DNA from: Sphingomonas beigongshangi
GTDB taxonomy: Bacteria; Pseudomonadota; Alphaproteobacteria; Sphingomonadales; Sphingomonadaceae
Reading direction: 5' to 3'
Assembly: GCF_016820445.1 (NCBI RefSeq)
Contig: NZ_JADHDT010000002.1
Coordinates: 62,001 to 126,000, forward strand
DNA length: 64,000 bases
Numbering within the stretch: the first letter of the stretch is position 1; the number at the start of each line of letters is the position of its first letter. Positions 36,862 through 47,502 of this stretch are shown one piece after another. The position numbers and the translations under genes are program-made. The notes under the pieces were generated by a model that was not told where the DNA came from, made no database searches, and worked only from the letters and a program-made list of their open reading frames with translations.

Positions 36862-37170
36862 GTGTTCGCGCTGACCCTCATCCAGATCCTCCAGGTGCTG
36901 CTCGACGTCGTCTGGTGGATCATCTTCGTGCAGTTCATCCTGTCGCTGCTGATCGCGTTCAACGTCATCAACACGTCGAACAACTTCATCCGCTCGCTCT
37001 ACCAAGGGCTCGATCGGCTGACGGAGCCGATGTACCGGCCGATCCGGCGCTTGCTGCCGAACACGGGCGGGATCGATTTCTCGCCGATGGTGGTGCTGAT
37101 CCTGATCGCGATCGGCGACATCATCCTGCGCAACCTGGCGATCGGCGTCGTCTCTTCCGCCACCGTGTGA
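36862..37170 (+). CDS. YggT family membrane protein
   Basis: A 102-residue YggT protein with GTG start. Two hydrophobic blocks (LLDVVWWIIFVQFILSLLIAFNV and FSPMVVLILIAIGDIILRNLAIG) surround the family's loop LYQGLDRLTEPMYRPIRRLLPNTGGIDFSP. YggT proteins are linked to osmotic tolerance and cell-division or membrane assembly. It opens the yggT-yggU-folD-marC run, the first gap being 7 bases. Confidence 0.92.
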   Translation: MFALTLIQILQVLLDVVWWIIFVQFILSLLIAFNVINTSNNFIRSLYQGLDRLTEPMYRPIRRLLPNTGGIDFSPMVVLILIAIGDIILRNLAIGVVSSATV

Positions 37171-37177
37171 GCCCGCC

Positions 37178-37480
37178 ATGCCCGCGTGGCGGCGCGTCGG
37201 CGACGGACTGGAGATCGCGGTACGCGTCACGCCGCGCGGCGGCCGCGACAGCCTGACCGCCGGGATCGAGGCGCATCTTGCCGCCCGGCTCGCGGCCGCA
37301 CCGGTGGATGGCAAGGCGAATGCGGCGCTGATCGCACTCGTCGCCGAAACGTTCGGCGTGCCGCGCCGGTCGGTGACGCTGGTCGCGGGCGACACGTCGC
37401 GGTTGAAGCGGCTGCGAATCGCCGGCGACGCCGCGGTGCTGGCGGAAACCGCCGCCCGGCTCTATGAGGCCGGGCCATGA
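37178..37480 (+). CDS. DUF167 / YggU family protein
   Basis: A 100-residue DUF167 protein recognised by [63 protein letters not shown]. This is a small alpha/beta fold of unknown function, very often next to yggT as here. Its stop overlaps the folD start by 4 bases (ATGA). Confidence 0.93.
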   Translation: MPAWRRVGDGLEIAVRVTPRGGRDSLTAGIEAHLAARLAAAPVDGKANAALIALVAETFGVPRRSVTLVAGDTSRLKRLRIAGDAAVLAETAARLYEAGP

Positions 37481-38364
37481 CCGACACCGCCCCCGCGACT
37501 CTCATCGACGGCAAGGCGCGCGCCGCCGCCCTGCGTGCCGACATCGCCACCCGTGTCGCGCCGTTTCGCGCCGCGACCGGCCGCGCGCCCGGCCTGGCGG
37601 TCGTGCTCGTGGGCGAGGATGCCGCCAGCGCGGTCTATGTCCGGTCGAAGGGCAAGGCGACCCGCGAGGCTGGCATGGAGAGCTTCGAGCATCGCCTGCC
37701 CGCCGACACGACATCGGACGTGCTGCTCGACCTGGTGGCGCGGCTGAACGCCGATCCCGCCGTCGACGGCATCCTGGTCCAGCTGCCGCTGCCCGCGCAT
37801 ATCGACACCCAGGCGGTATTGCTCGCGATCGACCCGGACAAGGACGTGGACGGCTTCCATCCCGTCAATGCCGGCAGACTCGCGATCGGGGCCGAGGGAT
37901 TCGTGCCCTGCACGCCGCTCGGCTGCCTGCTGCTGCTCCGCGACGTCCACACCAGCCTGGCGGGCATGGAGGCGGTGGTCATCGGCCGGTCGAACATCGT
38001 CGGCAAGCCGATGGCGCAATTGCTGCTCCAGCAAAGCTGCACCGTCACCGTCACGCACAGCCGGACGCGCGACATCGCCGATCACGTCCGCCGCGCCGAC
38101 ATCGTCGTCGCCGCGGTGGGCATCCCCGGCTTCGTGCAGGGTGACTGGATCAAGCCCGGCGCGAGCGTGATCGACGTCGGCATCAACCGCACCGATACCG
38201 GCCTGGTCGGCGACGTGGACTTCGCGGCCGCCCGTCAGGTCGCGGGCGCGATCACCCCCGTACCCGGCGGGGTCGGGCCGATGACGATCGCCTGCCTGAT
38301 CCGCAACACCTACGTATCCGCCTGCCGCCGCGAAGGGATTGCGGACGAGGGGCTGGCGCTGTGA
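37477..38364 (+). CDS. folD: Bifunctional methylenetetrahydrofolate dehydrogenase/cyclohydrolase
   Basis: A 295-residue FolD, NADP-dependent dehydrogenase and cyclohydrolase interconverting 5,10-methylene-, 5,10-methenyl- and 10-formyl-THF. Motifs: the catalytic Lys region in [44 protein letters not shown], the nucleotide-binding [19 protein letters not shown] and the C-terminal [18 protein letters not shown]. It overlaps yggU upstream and marC downstream by 4 bases each. Confidence 0.97.
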   Translation: MTDTAPATLIDGKARAAALRADIATRVAPFRAATGRAPGLAVVLVGEDAASAVYVRSKGKATREAGMESFEHRLPADTTSDVLLDLVARLNADPAVDGILVQLPLPAHIDTQAVLLAIDPDKDVDGFHPVNAGRLAIGAEGFVPCTPLGCLLLLRDVHTSLAGMEAVVIGRSNIVGKPMAQLLLQQSCTVTVTHSRTRDIADHVRRADIVVAAVGIPGFVQGDWIKPGASVIDVGINRTDTGLVGDVDFAAARQVAGAITPVPGGVGPMTIACLIRNTYVSACRREGIADEGLAL

Positions 38365-38981
38365 TCGAGCTCTTCGTCTCGTCGGTCATCACCTTCTTCG
38401 TCGTCATCGACCCACTGGGCTGCGCGCCCATCTATGCCGGCCTGTCCGCCGGCGCTTCGCCGGTGCACCGCCGCGCGATGGCGGTGCGCGCCGTCACCGT
38501 CTCGTCGATCATCCTGCTCGTCTTCGCGCTCGTCGGAGAGAAACTGCTGCATGGCCTCGGCATCAGCCTGGCAAGCTTCCGGATCGCCGGCGGCATCATG
38601 CTGTTCCTGATCGCGCTCGAGATGGTCTTCGAAAAGCGCACGCAGCGGCGCGAGGATCGCGCGGCAAAGGTGGCGCACGACCCCGAGGCGGACGACGTGT
38701 CGATCTTCCCGATGGCGATGCCGATGATCGCCGGGCCGGGCTCGATCGCCACCGTGATGCTGCTGATGGCGCGCAGCGACGGGCTGGAGGCCTCGCTCGT
38801 CGTGCTCGCCGCGATGGCGACCATGCTGCTGCTGACGCTGCTTGCGCTCCTTGCCGCCGGCCCGCTGATGCGGCTGCTTGGTACTCGCATCGAGGCGGTG
38901 ATCACGCGTCTGCTGGGTGTCTTGCTCGCCGCGCTCGCGGTGCAGTTCGTAATGGACGGCCTTCAGGTCAGCCTACGCTGA
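38361..38981 (+). CDS. MarC family integral membrane protein
   Basis: A 206-residue membrane protein with GTG start. The MarC family is recognised by [19 protein letters not shown] near the start, [31 protein letters not shown] and [18 protein letters not shown]. Six transmembrane segments are expected. The link once made to multiple antibiotic resistance has not held up, and the function is unknown. It is co-translated with folD. Confidence 0.92.
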   Translation: MIELFVSSVITFFVVIDPLGCAPIYAGLSAGASPVHRRAMAVRAVTVSSIILLVFALVGEKLLHGLGISLASFRIAGGIMLFLIALEMVFEKRTQRREDRAAKVAHDPEADDVSIFPMAMPMIAGPGSIATVMLLMARSDGLEASLVVLAAMATMLLLTLLALLAAGPLMRLLGTRIEAVITRLLGVLLAALAVQFVMDGLQVSLR

Positions 38982-39043
38982 ACGTCGCGCGCGACGCTCC
39001 GCCCGGAAAGGCCGGAAGCGTCGCGGCTGGCGGTTCTTCCCAT

Positions 39044-39175
39044 GCGATCCAGCGAGGCAGGATCGGGGGCGATGCCGCACCCCACCCCCACCGGCCACCC
39101 ACACAGCGAATCGTGGATGGGCGGCCGGGTGGGCTAAGGGCAGGCGCCGTTTCCATGCACATGAATCAGACTTCA
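39044..39175. repeat. Intergenic palindromic repeat, copy 4
   Basis: GCGATCCAGCGAGGCAGGATCGG, then a left arm (CCCACCCCCACCGGCCACCCA), a 16-base loop CACAGCGAATCGTGGA, a right arm TGGGCGGCCGGGTGGG, and the distal TTCCATGCACATGAATCAGACT that abuts the DUF892 stop codon. The loop is in the opposite orientation to that of copy 2. It lies between the convergent marC and DUF892 genes. Confidence 0.82.
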
Positions 39176-39688
39176 GGCCTCTACCATCCCCGCGCGTGCG
39201 TTGAGCTTTGCGGTGGCGAGTTCGGTCAGCTTGGCGTCGGTCGCCTTTTCTTCCTCGAGCGTCTCGCGCAGGATCGCGGCGCACTCGCTGCGGCCCAATT
39301 GTTCGGCCCAGGTGACGAGCGTGCCGTAGCGGCTGATCTCATAATGTTCGACCGCCTGCGCTGCCGCGGTGAGCGCCGCATCCAGCACCGCCTTGTCCGA
39401 CACCTCGCCCGCGACCTCGTCTGCCTCCTTGATGATGCCGTCGATCGCTGGGCACGTGACCCCCTTGGGCTGAAGCCCCTCGATCTCGAACACGCGACGC
39501 AGCCGCTCGATCTGCCCTTCGGTCTCGCGCAGATGCTGCTCGAATCCCTGCCGCAGCTGCGTGTCGGTCGCCTTCTCGATCATCTTGGGCAGCGCCTTGG
39601 TGATCTGCTGCTCGGCGTAATAAACGTCCTGAAGCTGATGGACGTACAAATCCTGCATCGAGGCGATGTCTTTGCTGAATAGGCCCAT
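39173..39688 (-). CDS. DUF892 ferritin-like protein (YciE/YciF family)
   Basis: A 171-residue four-helix-bundle protein of the YciF family (MQDLYVHQLQDVYYAEQQITKALPKMIEKATDTQLRQGFEQHL, then ETEGQIERLRRVFE, VEHYEISRYGTLVTWAEQLG and ILRETLEEEKATDAKLTELA). Conserved Glu and His residues across the helices could hold a di-iron site. In enterobacteria yciE/yciF are stationary-phase and osmotic-stress genes. A GGAG site precedes the ATG; a clear stress-sigma promoter is not visible to me. The stop codon is at the edge of repeat copy 4. Confidence 0.92.
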   Translation of the reverse strand: MGLFSKDIASMQDLYVHQLQDVYYAEQQITKALPKMIEKATDTQLRQGFEQHLRETEGQIERLRRVFEIEGLQPKGVTCPAIDGIIKEADEVAGEVSDKAVLDAALTAAAQAVEHYEISRYGTLVTWAEQLGRSECAAILRETLEEEKATDAKLTELATAKLNARAGMVEA

Positions 39689-39850
39689 GATCTTTACTCC
39701 AGGATGAAATCTTCATGACGGGGCTGCAACGATCGCGGCGTCATTGCGATAACTTGATGGTTTAAACGAACTTTGGCGCTTGGCGGTTGCGGGGAAATCT
39801 GCCTAACCTTGGTCAGGGTCGGGCGTGTGCCCCGGCCGGAGGGGACGGAC

Positions 39851-41281
39851 ATGGTATCGCGTTGGGCAGGATCGATCGCGTTGGTGGCCTTGCTTTCGGG
39901 CTGTGGTGGAGGGGGCGGTGGCGATACGTCTGGCGGGACGACCGCCAGCACGTCCTCCGCAAGCGTCGCGGGATGCTCGTTGCGCGATCGGCAGAACTGG
40001 GTCGCCTCGCAGGTACGCGAATGGTATCTGTTCCCGGACACCCTGCCCGCCAGTCTCGATCCCTCGCCCTACTCTACCGTCAGCGCCTATCTCGACGCGC
40101 TGACCGCGACCGCGCGCGCGCAGGGCAAGGACCGCTATTTCACCTACCTGACCTCGATCGCGCAGGAGAATGCCTATAACGCATCGGGGGCGACCGCCGG
40201 TTTCGGTCTGCGCTTCAGCCTGGACACCAGCCAAGGCGCGCGGCTCTACGTCACCGAGGCGTTCGAGGGCGCGCCTGGCCTCGCCGCCGGCATCGATCGC
40301 GGCGCGGAGATCCTCGCGATCGGCGCGTCGAGCGGCAACCTGACCTCGGTCACCAATCTGTATGCGCAGGGCGGCACCGCGCTCAACGACGCGCTGGGGC
40401 CGTCGACCGCGGGCACGGTGCGCTATCTGCAGGTTCGCGACGCCAGCGGCACCCGCACCGTGGCGGTGACCAAGGCGGACTTCAACCTGCCGGCGGTTTC
40501 CCCACGCTATGGGGCGCAGGTGATCACCGACGGCGGCCAGCAATATGGCTATCTCAACCTGCGCACCTTCATCCCGGCGGCCGACCAGTCGCTGCGCGAC
40601 GCCTTCGCGCAATTCCGTGCGGCGGGGATCACCAATGTGGTGATCGACTTCCGCTACAACGGCGGGGGCGCGCTGGCGACGGCGGAACTGATCGGCGACC
40701 TGCTCGGCGCCAATCGCCAGACCTCCGAAGTCTTCGACTATGTCAGCTTCCGGCCGGAGAAGGCGAGCAACAACACGACGCGCTATTTCAATCCGCAGCC
40801 CCAGTCGATCGCGCCGACCCGCCTCGCCTTCATCGGCACGAGCGGCACGGCGTCCGCCAGCGAGCTCGTGATCAACGCGATGATCCCCTATCTGCACGCC
40901 AATGTCGGGCTGATCGGCGGCAACACCTATGGCAAGCCCGTCGGCCAGATCGGTCTCGACCTGACGCAATGCGACGATCGGCTGCGCGTGATCGCGCTCG
41001 CCATCCAGAACGCCAACCGTCAGGGTGGCTACTACACCGGCCTGGTCGGCACGGTAGAGGCGAGCTGCCGGGCCGGCGACGACATCCGCTATGCGATGGG
41101 CGATCCGCGCGAGGCCTCGACGCGCGCCGCGCTCGACTTCCTGCAGGGCAAGAGCTGCACGCCGATCACGGCAAGTGCGAGTACCGGCGTCACCGCGCAG
41201 GCGGCAGGCGGTCGTGAGCCGATCGTCCAGGATCTGCAGACGCTCTCGCCCGCGCAACGCGACGTCCCGGGACTTTACTAA
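39851..41281 (+). CDS. S41 family C-terminal processing peptidase, lipoprotein
   Basis: A 476-residue exported peptidase. A lipoprotein signal (LVALLSGC, Cys18) and a Gly/Ser/Thr linker are followed by the S41 N-terminal helical cap (RQNWVASQVREWYLFPDTLP), a PDZ-like segment (GLRFSLDT..LYVTEAFEGAPGLAAGIDRGAEILAIGA) and the protease core (VIDFRYNGGGALATAELIGDLL). The catalytic Ser is in SGTASASELVINAM (about residue 336) and the Lys in GGNTYGKPVGQ (about 361). It is likely outer-membrane-attached and periplasm-facing. Repeat copy 5 follows its stop. Confidence 0.9.
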   Translation: MVSRWAGSIALVALLSGCGGGGGGDTSGGTTASTSSASVAGCSLRDRQNWVASQVREWYLFPDTLPASLDPSPYSTVSAYLDALTATARAQGKDRYFTYLTSIAQENAYNASGATAGFGLRFSLDTSQGARLYVTEAFEGAPGLAAGIDRGAEILAIGASSGNLTSVTNLYAQGGTALNDALGPSTAGTVRYLQVRDASGTRTVAVTKADFNLPAVSPRYGAQVITDGGQQYGYLNLRTFIPAADQSLRDAFAQFRAAGITNVVIDFRYNGGGALATAELIGDLLGANRQTSEVFDYVSFRPEKASNNTTRYFNPQPQSIAPTRLAFIGTSGTASASELVINAMIPYLHANVGLIGGNTYGKPVGQIGLDLTQCDDRLRVIALAIQNANRQGGYYTGLVGTVEASCRAGDDIRYAMGDPREASTRAALDFLQGKSCTPITASASTGVTAQAAGGREPIVQDLQTLSPAQRDVPGLY

Positions 41282-41286
41282 TGTAT

Positions 41287-41359
41287 GATCCAGCAAGGCT
41301 GGATCGGGCGAGGGGCGAATTCGGGCGCCGCTTCCACGCACGTGGATCGGGGTCTGGCG
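41287..41359. repeat. Intergenic palindromic repeat, copy 5 (centre deleted)
   Basis: GATCCAGCAAGGCTGGATCGG followed within about 25 bases by CGCTTCCACGCACGTGGATC and GGGGTCTGGCGC. Both outer palindromes of the repeat are perfect here (GATCCAGC..GCTGGATC and TCCACG-CA-CGTGGA), but the 33-bp central inverted repeat is missing. It sits between the S41 protease stop and ung. Confidence 0.75.
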
Positions 41360-41425
41360 CATGGCGCGTCGCGAGGCCATCCACCCGGTTGATCACGGCG
41401 CCGGGCCAACGGTAAGGCCGCGCGC

Positions 41426-42121
41426 ATGACCGATCCCCGCATGGACCCAAGCTGGCTCGAGCCCCTCCGGACCGCCTTGGACACGCCCGAGATGACGGCG
41501 CTGCGCGATTATCTGCGGGCAGAGGAAGCGGCGGGAAGGCATGTCTTCCCGCCCCGCGAGGACCGGTTTCGGGCGTTGGAGCTGACGCCGCTATCCGACG
41601 TCCGCGCCGTCATCCTGGGGCAGGACCCGTATCACGGGCCGGGCCAGGCGCACGGCCTGTGCTTCTCCGTCCGCCCCGGCGTCAAGACGCCGCCCAGCCT
41701 CGTCAACATCTACAAGGAACTGAAGAGCGATTGCGGCATCGCGCCGGCACCGCACGGCTTCCTCGAACATTGGGCCCGGCAGGGCGTGTTGCTGCTCAAC
41801 AGCGTTCTGACGGTCGAGCAGGCGCGCGCCGCCTCCCACCGCGGGCGCGGCTGGGAGGCGTTCACCGATGCGATCGTCCGGCTCGTCGCGGCAAAGGACG
41901 AGCCCGTCGTCTTCATGCTCTGGGGCAGCTACGCGCAGAAAAAGGCGGCGTTCGTGGCGGATGTGTCGCGCGGCGGCCGCCATCTGGTGCTGAAGGCACC
42001 CCATCCCTCGCCCCTCTCCGCGCATACGGGGTGGTTCGGCACCGGTCACTTCAGCAAGGCCAACGCCTTCCTCGAAGCCCATGGCCGCGGGCGCATCGAC
42101 TGGGCGCTGCCGCCGGTCTGA
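41426..42121 (+). CDS. ung: Uracil-DNA glycosylase, family 1
   Basis: A 231-residue Ung that removes uracil from DNA in base-excision repair. The water-activating loop is VILGQDPYHGPGQAHGLCFSV (Asp67). LLLNSVLTVE supplies the Asn-containing uracil pocket, WGSYAQKK follows, and the DNA-intercalation loop is HPSPLSAHTGWFG. The length and motifs are complete. The inhibitor-sensitive family 1 type is clear. Confidence 0.97.
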   Translation: MTDPRMDPSWLEPLRTALDTPEMTALRDYLRAEEAAGRHVFPPREDRFRALELTPLSDVRAVILGQDPYHGPGQAHGLCFSVRPGVKTPPSLVNIYKELKSDCGIAPAPHGFLEHWARQGVLLLNSVLTVEQARAASHRGRGWEAFTDAIVRLVAAKDEPVVFMLWGSYAQKKAAFVADVSRGGRHLVLKAPHPSPLSAHTGWFGTGHFSKANAFLEAHGRGRIDWALPPV

Positions 42122-42238
42122 GCGCCGCCGGACCTGCGTCCCGGCCGAGGACGCGACACACCGCCGCTACGCATGCGGCGGCCGCGTGCCCGTCCCGATG
42201 CCGCCCGCGGCCGGCGCGCTTCCAATTCCCGGACCGCC

Positions 42239-44260
<2,022 letters not shown>

Positions 44261-44293
44261 CTGTCTACGCGCCTTATCCCCGGACGCCAAATG

Positions 44294-44324
44294 AAAAGGG
44301 CCGCTCCCGCAAGGGGAACGGCCC
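44294..44324 (-). terminator. Terminator of the ferritin-like gene pair
   Basis: On the minus strand GGGCCGTTCCCC-TTGC-GGGAGCGGCCC followed by TTTTC, 25 bases after the stop of the gene at 44349. It separates that operon from the thiC leader. Confidence 0.8.
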
Positions 44325-44348
44325 GTGACGATGCCAAGGGGTCGCGCG

Positions 44349-45329
44349 TCAGCCGTTGCTGGCCGAATTGAAGATCGTGCCGTTCACCCCGCTCGGGAAG
44401 AAACCGCCCGACTTGACCTGCGACTTGTTGAGATAGGCGATGTTGAGCACCTGCCCCGTCGAGCGGCTGAACACGATGCCGTTGCTGTCGGTCGGCACGA
44501 TGTTCGACGTCGTCGCATTGCCGATGCCCTGGTCGATGTCGGGCACCCCGTCGAGGCTGTCGCGCGCGTCGCTGAGCTGCTGGACCTGCGCGAAGATCGT
44601 GTTGGTCGACACGCCCTGGCGATAGAGCAACGTGCGGATCAGGCCGGCATGATAGGCCTCCGTCGCCAGGATGCCGGCCGCGGCTTCGATATACACCTTG
44701 GTCTGCAGCAGCGGCGCCGCGCCCTTGTAGGCGCTGACCCCGACGTCCTCGAGCAGGAAGGCGGCGAGCAGGAAATTGACGTCGCTGGCATAGGGATTGA
44801 ACGTCTGACCCTGCTGGATCAGGCCGGCCGCGAGCGCCGCCGCGGTGAACGCGCCGTTCGCATCGCCGCCGATATTGATCGCGGGCATGGCGATCGCCGA
44901 CGAGCCGATCGTCGCGCGCAGGAAGCCGACGTGCGCCGCCTCGTCGGCCGCGATCTCGCGCGCATATTTGGTGACCGTGTCGCTCAGAGTCGCTTTCTGA
45001 CCGCCAGTGACGGTGCCGAGCGTGCCGACGCCGCCGGTCAGCCCCGCCGACAGGCCGGTTCCATAAGCGGCATAGCTGTAGAACTGGGCCTCGAGATATT
45101 CGAGGTTGAGCGCGAAGTTGAGGACGTTGAAATCCCCGGTCAGGTCGGTCGCCGAGGCGCTCGGCGACGGCGCGGGGGTGTTGCCGGTGTTGCTGCCGCC
45201 GCACGCGGACAACAGCGCCAGGCCGCCGCTCGCGGCCGCGGCGCCGCCGGCATAACGCAGGAAGGTCCGGCGTTCGGCACGGCGCGCGGCGATCGCATCG
45301 ACGACCTGATGGCTCGAAAAATCGGTCAT
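44349..45329 (-). CDS. Exported ferritin-like protein, lipoprotein type (paralogue 2)
   Basis: A 326-residue ferritin-like-domain protein of the group that includes plant desiccation-related PCC13-62. It has a twin-arginine-type signal (ERRTFLRYAGGAAAASGGLALLSAC) ending in a lipobox, so it is probably membrane-anchored. The bundle shows NFALNLEYLEAQFYSYAAYG, REIAADEAAHVGFLRATIG, FLLEDVGVSAYKGAA and ILATEAYHAGLIRTLLY, with Glu and His suited to a di-metal site. It is about half identical to its upstream neighbour, 19 bases away. The role (stress protection, metal or oxygen handling) is inferred only. Confidence 0.9.
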   Translation of the reverse strand: MTDFSSHQVVDAIAARRAERRTFLRYAGGAAAASGGLALLSACGGSNTGNTPAPSPSASATDLTGDFNVLNFALNLEYLEAQFYSYAAYGTGLSAGLTGGVGTLGTVTGGQKATLSDTVTKYAREIAADEAAHVGFLRATIGSSAIAMPAINIGGDANGAFTAAALAAGLIQQGQTFNPYASDVNFLLAAFLLEDVGVSAYKGAAPLLQTKVYIEAAAGILATEAYHAGLIRTLLYRQGVSTNTIFAQVQQLSDARDSLDGVPDIDQGIGNATTSNIVPTDSNGIVFSRSTGQVLNIAYLNKSQVKSGGFFPSGVNGTIFNSASNG

Positions 45330-45348
45330 GGGACGATACTCCGCTGAA

Positions 45349-46383
45349 TCAGGCCGAAGCCGCGCTGGCCGCGCTTTGCTTGACGTTGCCGTTGACGCCG
45401 TTCGGGAAGAACCCGCCCGATGTCGCCTGCGCGCTGGTCAGATAGGCGATGTTGAGCACCTGCCCCGGCGTGCGGCTGTAGGCGATCGCATTGGCGTCGG
45501 CTGGCACGATGTGAGCGACCTGAACCGACGTGGTCGACGCATCGGCGTTGGTGATCGTGGTTGAGGTCTCGGCGATGCCCTGGTCGATGTCGGTCTGGCC
45601 GTCGAGTGCGTCGCGCGCATCGCTGAGCTGGCCGACCTGGGTGATGATCGCCGCATTGCCGAGGCCGAGGCGATACAGTTCCTCGCGCACGATCGCCGCG
45701 TGATAGGCCTCCGTCGCCAGGATGCCGGCCGCCGCCTCGAGATAGGTCTTGCTGGTCAGCAGCGTCGAGGCGCCCTTGTAGGCGGTGACGCCGACATCCT
45801 CGAACAGGAAGGCCGCGTAGAGGAAATTCTGCACGCTGGCGAAGGGATCGAAGACCGCGCCGGTCGCGATGAGACCGGCGGCCGCGGCCGCCTTCGAAAA
45901 GGCACTGGTCGGCGAGGCCGACAGGTCGATGGTCGGCTGCGCGATCGCCGAACTGCCGAGCGCCGAGCGCAGGAAGGCGACGTGCGCCGCCTCGTCGGCC
46001 GCGATTTCGCGCGCGAAGTTACCGATGATCGCCGCGTCGCTGGCGCTGACGGTGGCGTCGCCGCCGAAGTTGACCGCGCTACCGCCCAATACCGCGCCCT
46101 GCGTGCCGGTGCCGGTCAGCAAGCTGTTGGACAGGCCGACGCCGTTCGCCGCGAAGCTGTAGAATTGCGCCTCGAGATACTCGAGATTGAGCGCGAAGTT
46201 GAGCACGTCGGCGTCGGTGACCGTCGCGCTTTGCGCCGCGGCCTCGCCGGCCAGCCCCAGCGTCGCGGCACCCGCGGCGCCCACCGCGACCGCGCCCAGC
46301 GCCGATTTGAAGAAAGCGCGGCGATCGTCGCGCCGCAGCGCGCGCGCGTCCAGCGCCGCGGTCACATCCAGGCTGTCGGTCAT
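45349..46383 (-). CDS. Exported ferritin-like protein, soluble type (paralogue 1)
   Basis: A 344-residue paralogue of the preceding entry and first gene of the pair. The signal region DDRRAFFKSALGAVAVGAAGAATLGLAGEAAAQS is Tat-like (RRAFFK) but lacks a lipobox and ends AAAQ, so the mature protein is likely soluble in the periplasm. Bundle motifs are shared: NFALNLEYLEAQFYSFAANG, REIAADEAAHVAFLRSALG, FLFEDVGVTAYKGAS, ILATEAYHAAIVREELY. It ends with a conserved ATSGGFFPNGVNG segment also found in the paralogue. A GGGGAG site precedes the ATG. Confidence 0.9.
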   Translation of the reverse strand: MTDSLDVTAALDARALRRDDRRAFFKSALGAVAVGAAGAATLGLAGEAAAQSATVTDADVLNFALNLEYLEAQFYSFAANGVGLSNSLLTGTGTQGAVLGGSAVNFGGDATVSASDAAIIGNFAREIAADEAAHVAFLRSALGSSAIAQPTIDLSASPTSAFSKAAAAAGLIATGAVFDPFASVQNFLYAAFLFEDVGVTAYKGASTLLTSKTYLEAAAGILATEAYHAAIVREELYRLGLGNAAIITQVGQLSDARDALDGQTDIDQGIAETSTTITNADASTTSVQVAHIVPADANAIAYSRTPGQVLNIAYLTSAQATSGGFFPNGVNGNVKQSAASAASA

Positions 46384-46556
46384 ACTCGGGATCTCCCCTT
46401 CACGCGCGAGGCCGGGCCCCGCATGGGCCGTCAGCCGTTCCGCATCACAGGCCGCGCGTCAAGCGAAAGCACGGCAAATCCGCGTTTTGGCGCGGCACCT
46501 TGAGACCCGTCCGGGCAGGCCATCCGGCCGGCACGGGGGAGAGCGCCGCACCGCCG

Positions 46557-47435
46557 TCAGAAGGTATAGGCGACGCCCAGGGCGCCCAGCCACTGCGTCT
46601 TCGATCCCGCGACGCTCACCAGCGGGCTGTCGGCGAAGTCGCCCAGCATCCGGCCATAGGTGACCCCGCCGACCAGCTTGAAGCCGTGCAGCAGGTTGCC
46701 GGTCAGCGCATAGGTGCCGAGCCCGCCGATCGACCAGTCCTTCCACCCGCCGCGCGGGCGATACGCGACGAAGCCGCTGCGCACGCTCTGCGCCGGGGTG
46801 ACGCCGAAATAGCTGCGCGCATAGCCGCTGTCGGCATGTTCCGCCGTCGCGAACAGACCGACGGCGGCCTTGAGGCTGAGCGGCGTGAAGTAATTGACCG
46901 ACGGCTGCCAGATGCCGCTGTCGTGCACGCCCGCGACGTCGTGGCGATAGCTGACGGACACGGACAAGCGGTCGTAGGGGCTGGTGACGATGCCCGTCTT
47001 GCCGACGCCGACGTAGCCGCCGAGCTCGACCGCGGTGCCGACCTTGCCCAGCGCGCGCACGCGTGGGTCGTCGATCCCGCGCAGGCTGGCACGATTGAGG
47101 TTGAGCACCGCGATCGGCCCAGCCTGCAGTTCGATGCCATTGTCGTTGCGATTGGGGACCAGGTCGAAGCTGACGCGATTGCCCGCCAGTACGAAGTCGT
47201 GCCCCTTCACCGTGCCGATCGCGCCGGGCGCGGGGGTGAAGCTATAGTGGTCCGACCCTTCATAGTCGGGCAGGTAGGCGGCGCCCAGGCCGATGGTGAT
47301 GCTGTCGCCACCGATATTCATGTCGGCAGCCGGTTTCTGCGTGCCGCCGGCGTCGGGAGTGGCGACCTGCGCCGCCGCGGGCGCGGCGATCAGGGCGAGC
47401 GAAAACGCCAGCGGCGCGGAAAGCTTACGGGACAC
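46557..47435 (-). CDS. MipA/OmpV family outer membrane protein
   Basis: A 292-residue outer membrane beta-barrel with GTG start and a Sec signal (PLAFSLALIAAPAAAQ). The MipA/OmpV pattern is visible: ITIGLGAAYLPDYEGSDHYSFTPAPG, VSFDLVPNRNDNGIELQAGPIAVLNLNR, GKVGTAVELGGYVGVGK and the C-terminal GVTYGRMLGDFADSPLVSVAGSKTQWLGALGVAYTF with a terminal Phe. Relatives bind the MltA-PBP scaffold or serve as porins. There is no regulatory neighbour. Confidence 0.92.
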   Translation of the reverse strand: MSRKLSAPLAFSLALIAAPAAAQVATPDAGGTQKPAADMNIGGDSITIGLGAAYLPDYEGSDHYSFTPAPGAIGTVKGHDFVLAGNRVSFDLVPNRNDNGIELQAGPIAVLNLNRASLRGIDDPRVRALGKVGTAVELGGYVGVGKTGIVTSPYDRLSVSVSYRHDVAGVHDSGIWQPSVNYFTPLSLKAAVGLFATAEHADSGYARSYFGVTPAQSVRSGFVAYRPRGGWKDWSIGGLGTYALTGNLLHGFKLVGGVTYGRMLGDFADSPLVSVAGSKTQWLGALGVAYTF

Positions 47436-47502
47436 GAATCTGGCTCCAACCTGTTACGGTCCCGCAACGCCCCGTTTACGCGAAACGATCCGGCCGTTGC
47501 GG

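Noticed and set aside
42161..42181. CCGCCG..CGGCGG hairpin between ung and thiC as a terminator
   Set aside because: It is short and lacks a T-run on either strand; at this GC content such stems arise by chance.
46437..46441. GGAAC (minus strand) as the -35 box of an EcfG general-stress promoter ahead of the ferritin-like pair
   Set aside because: No CGTT -10 element is found at 16-17 bases; GGGC stands there.
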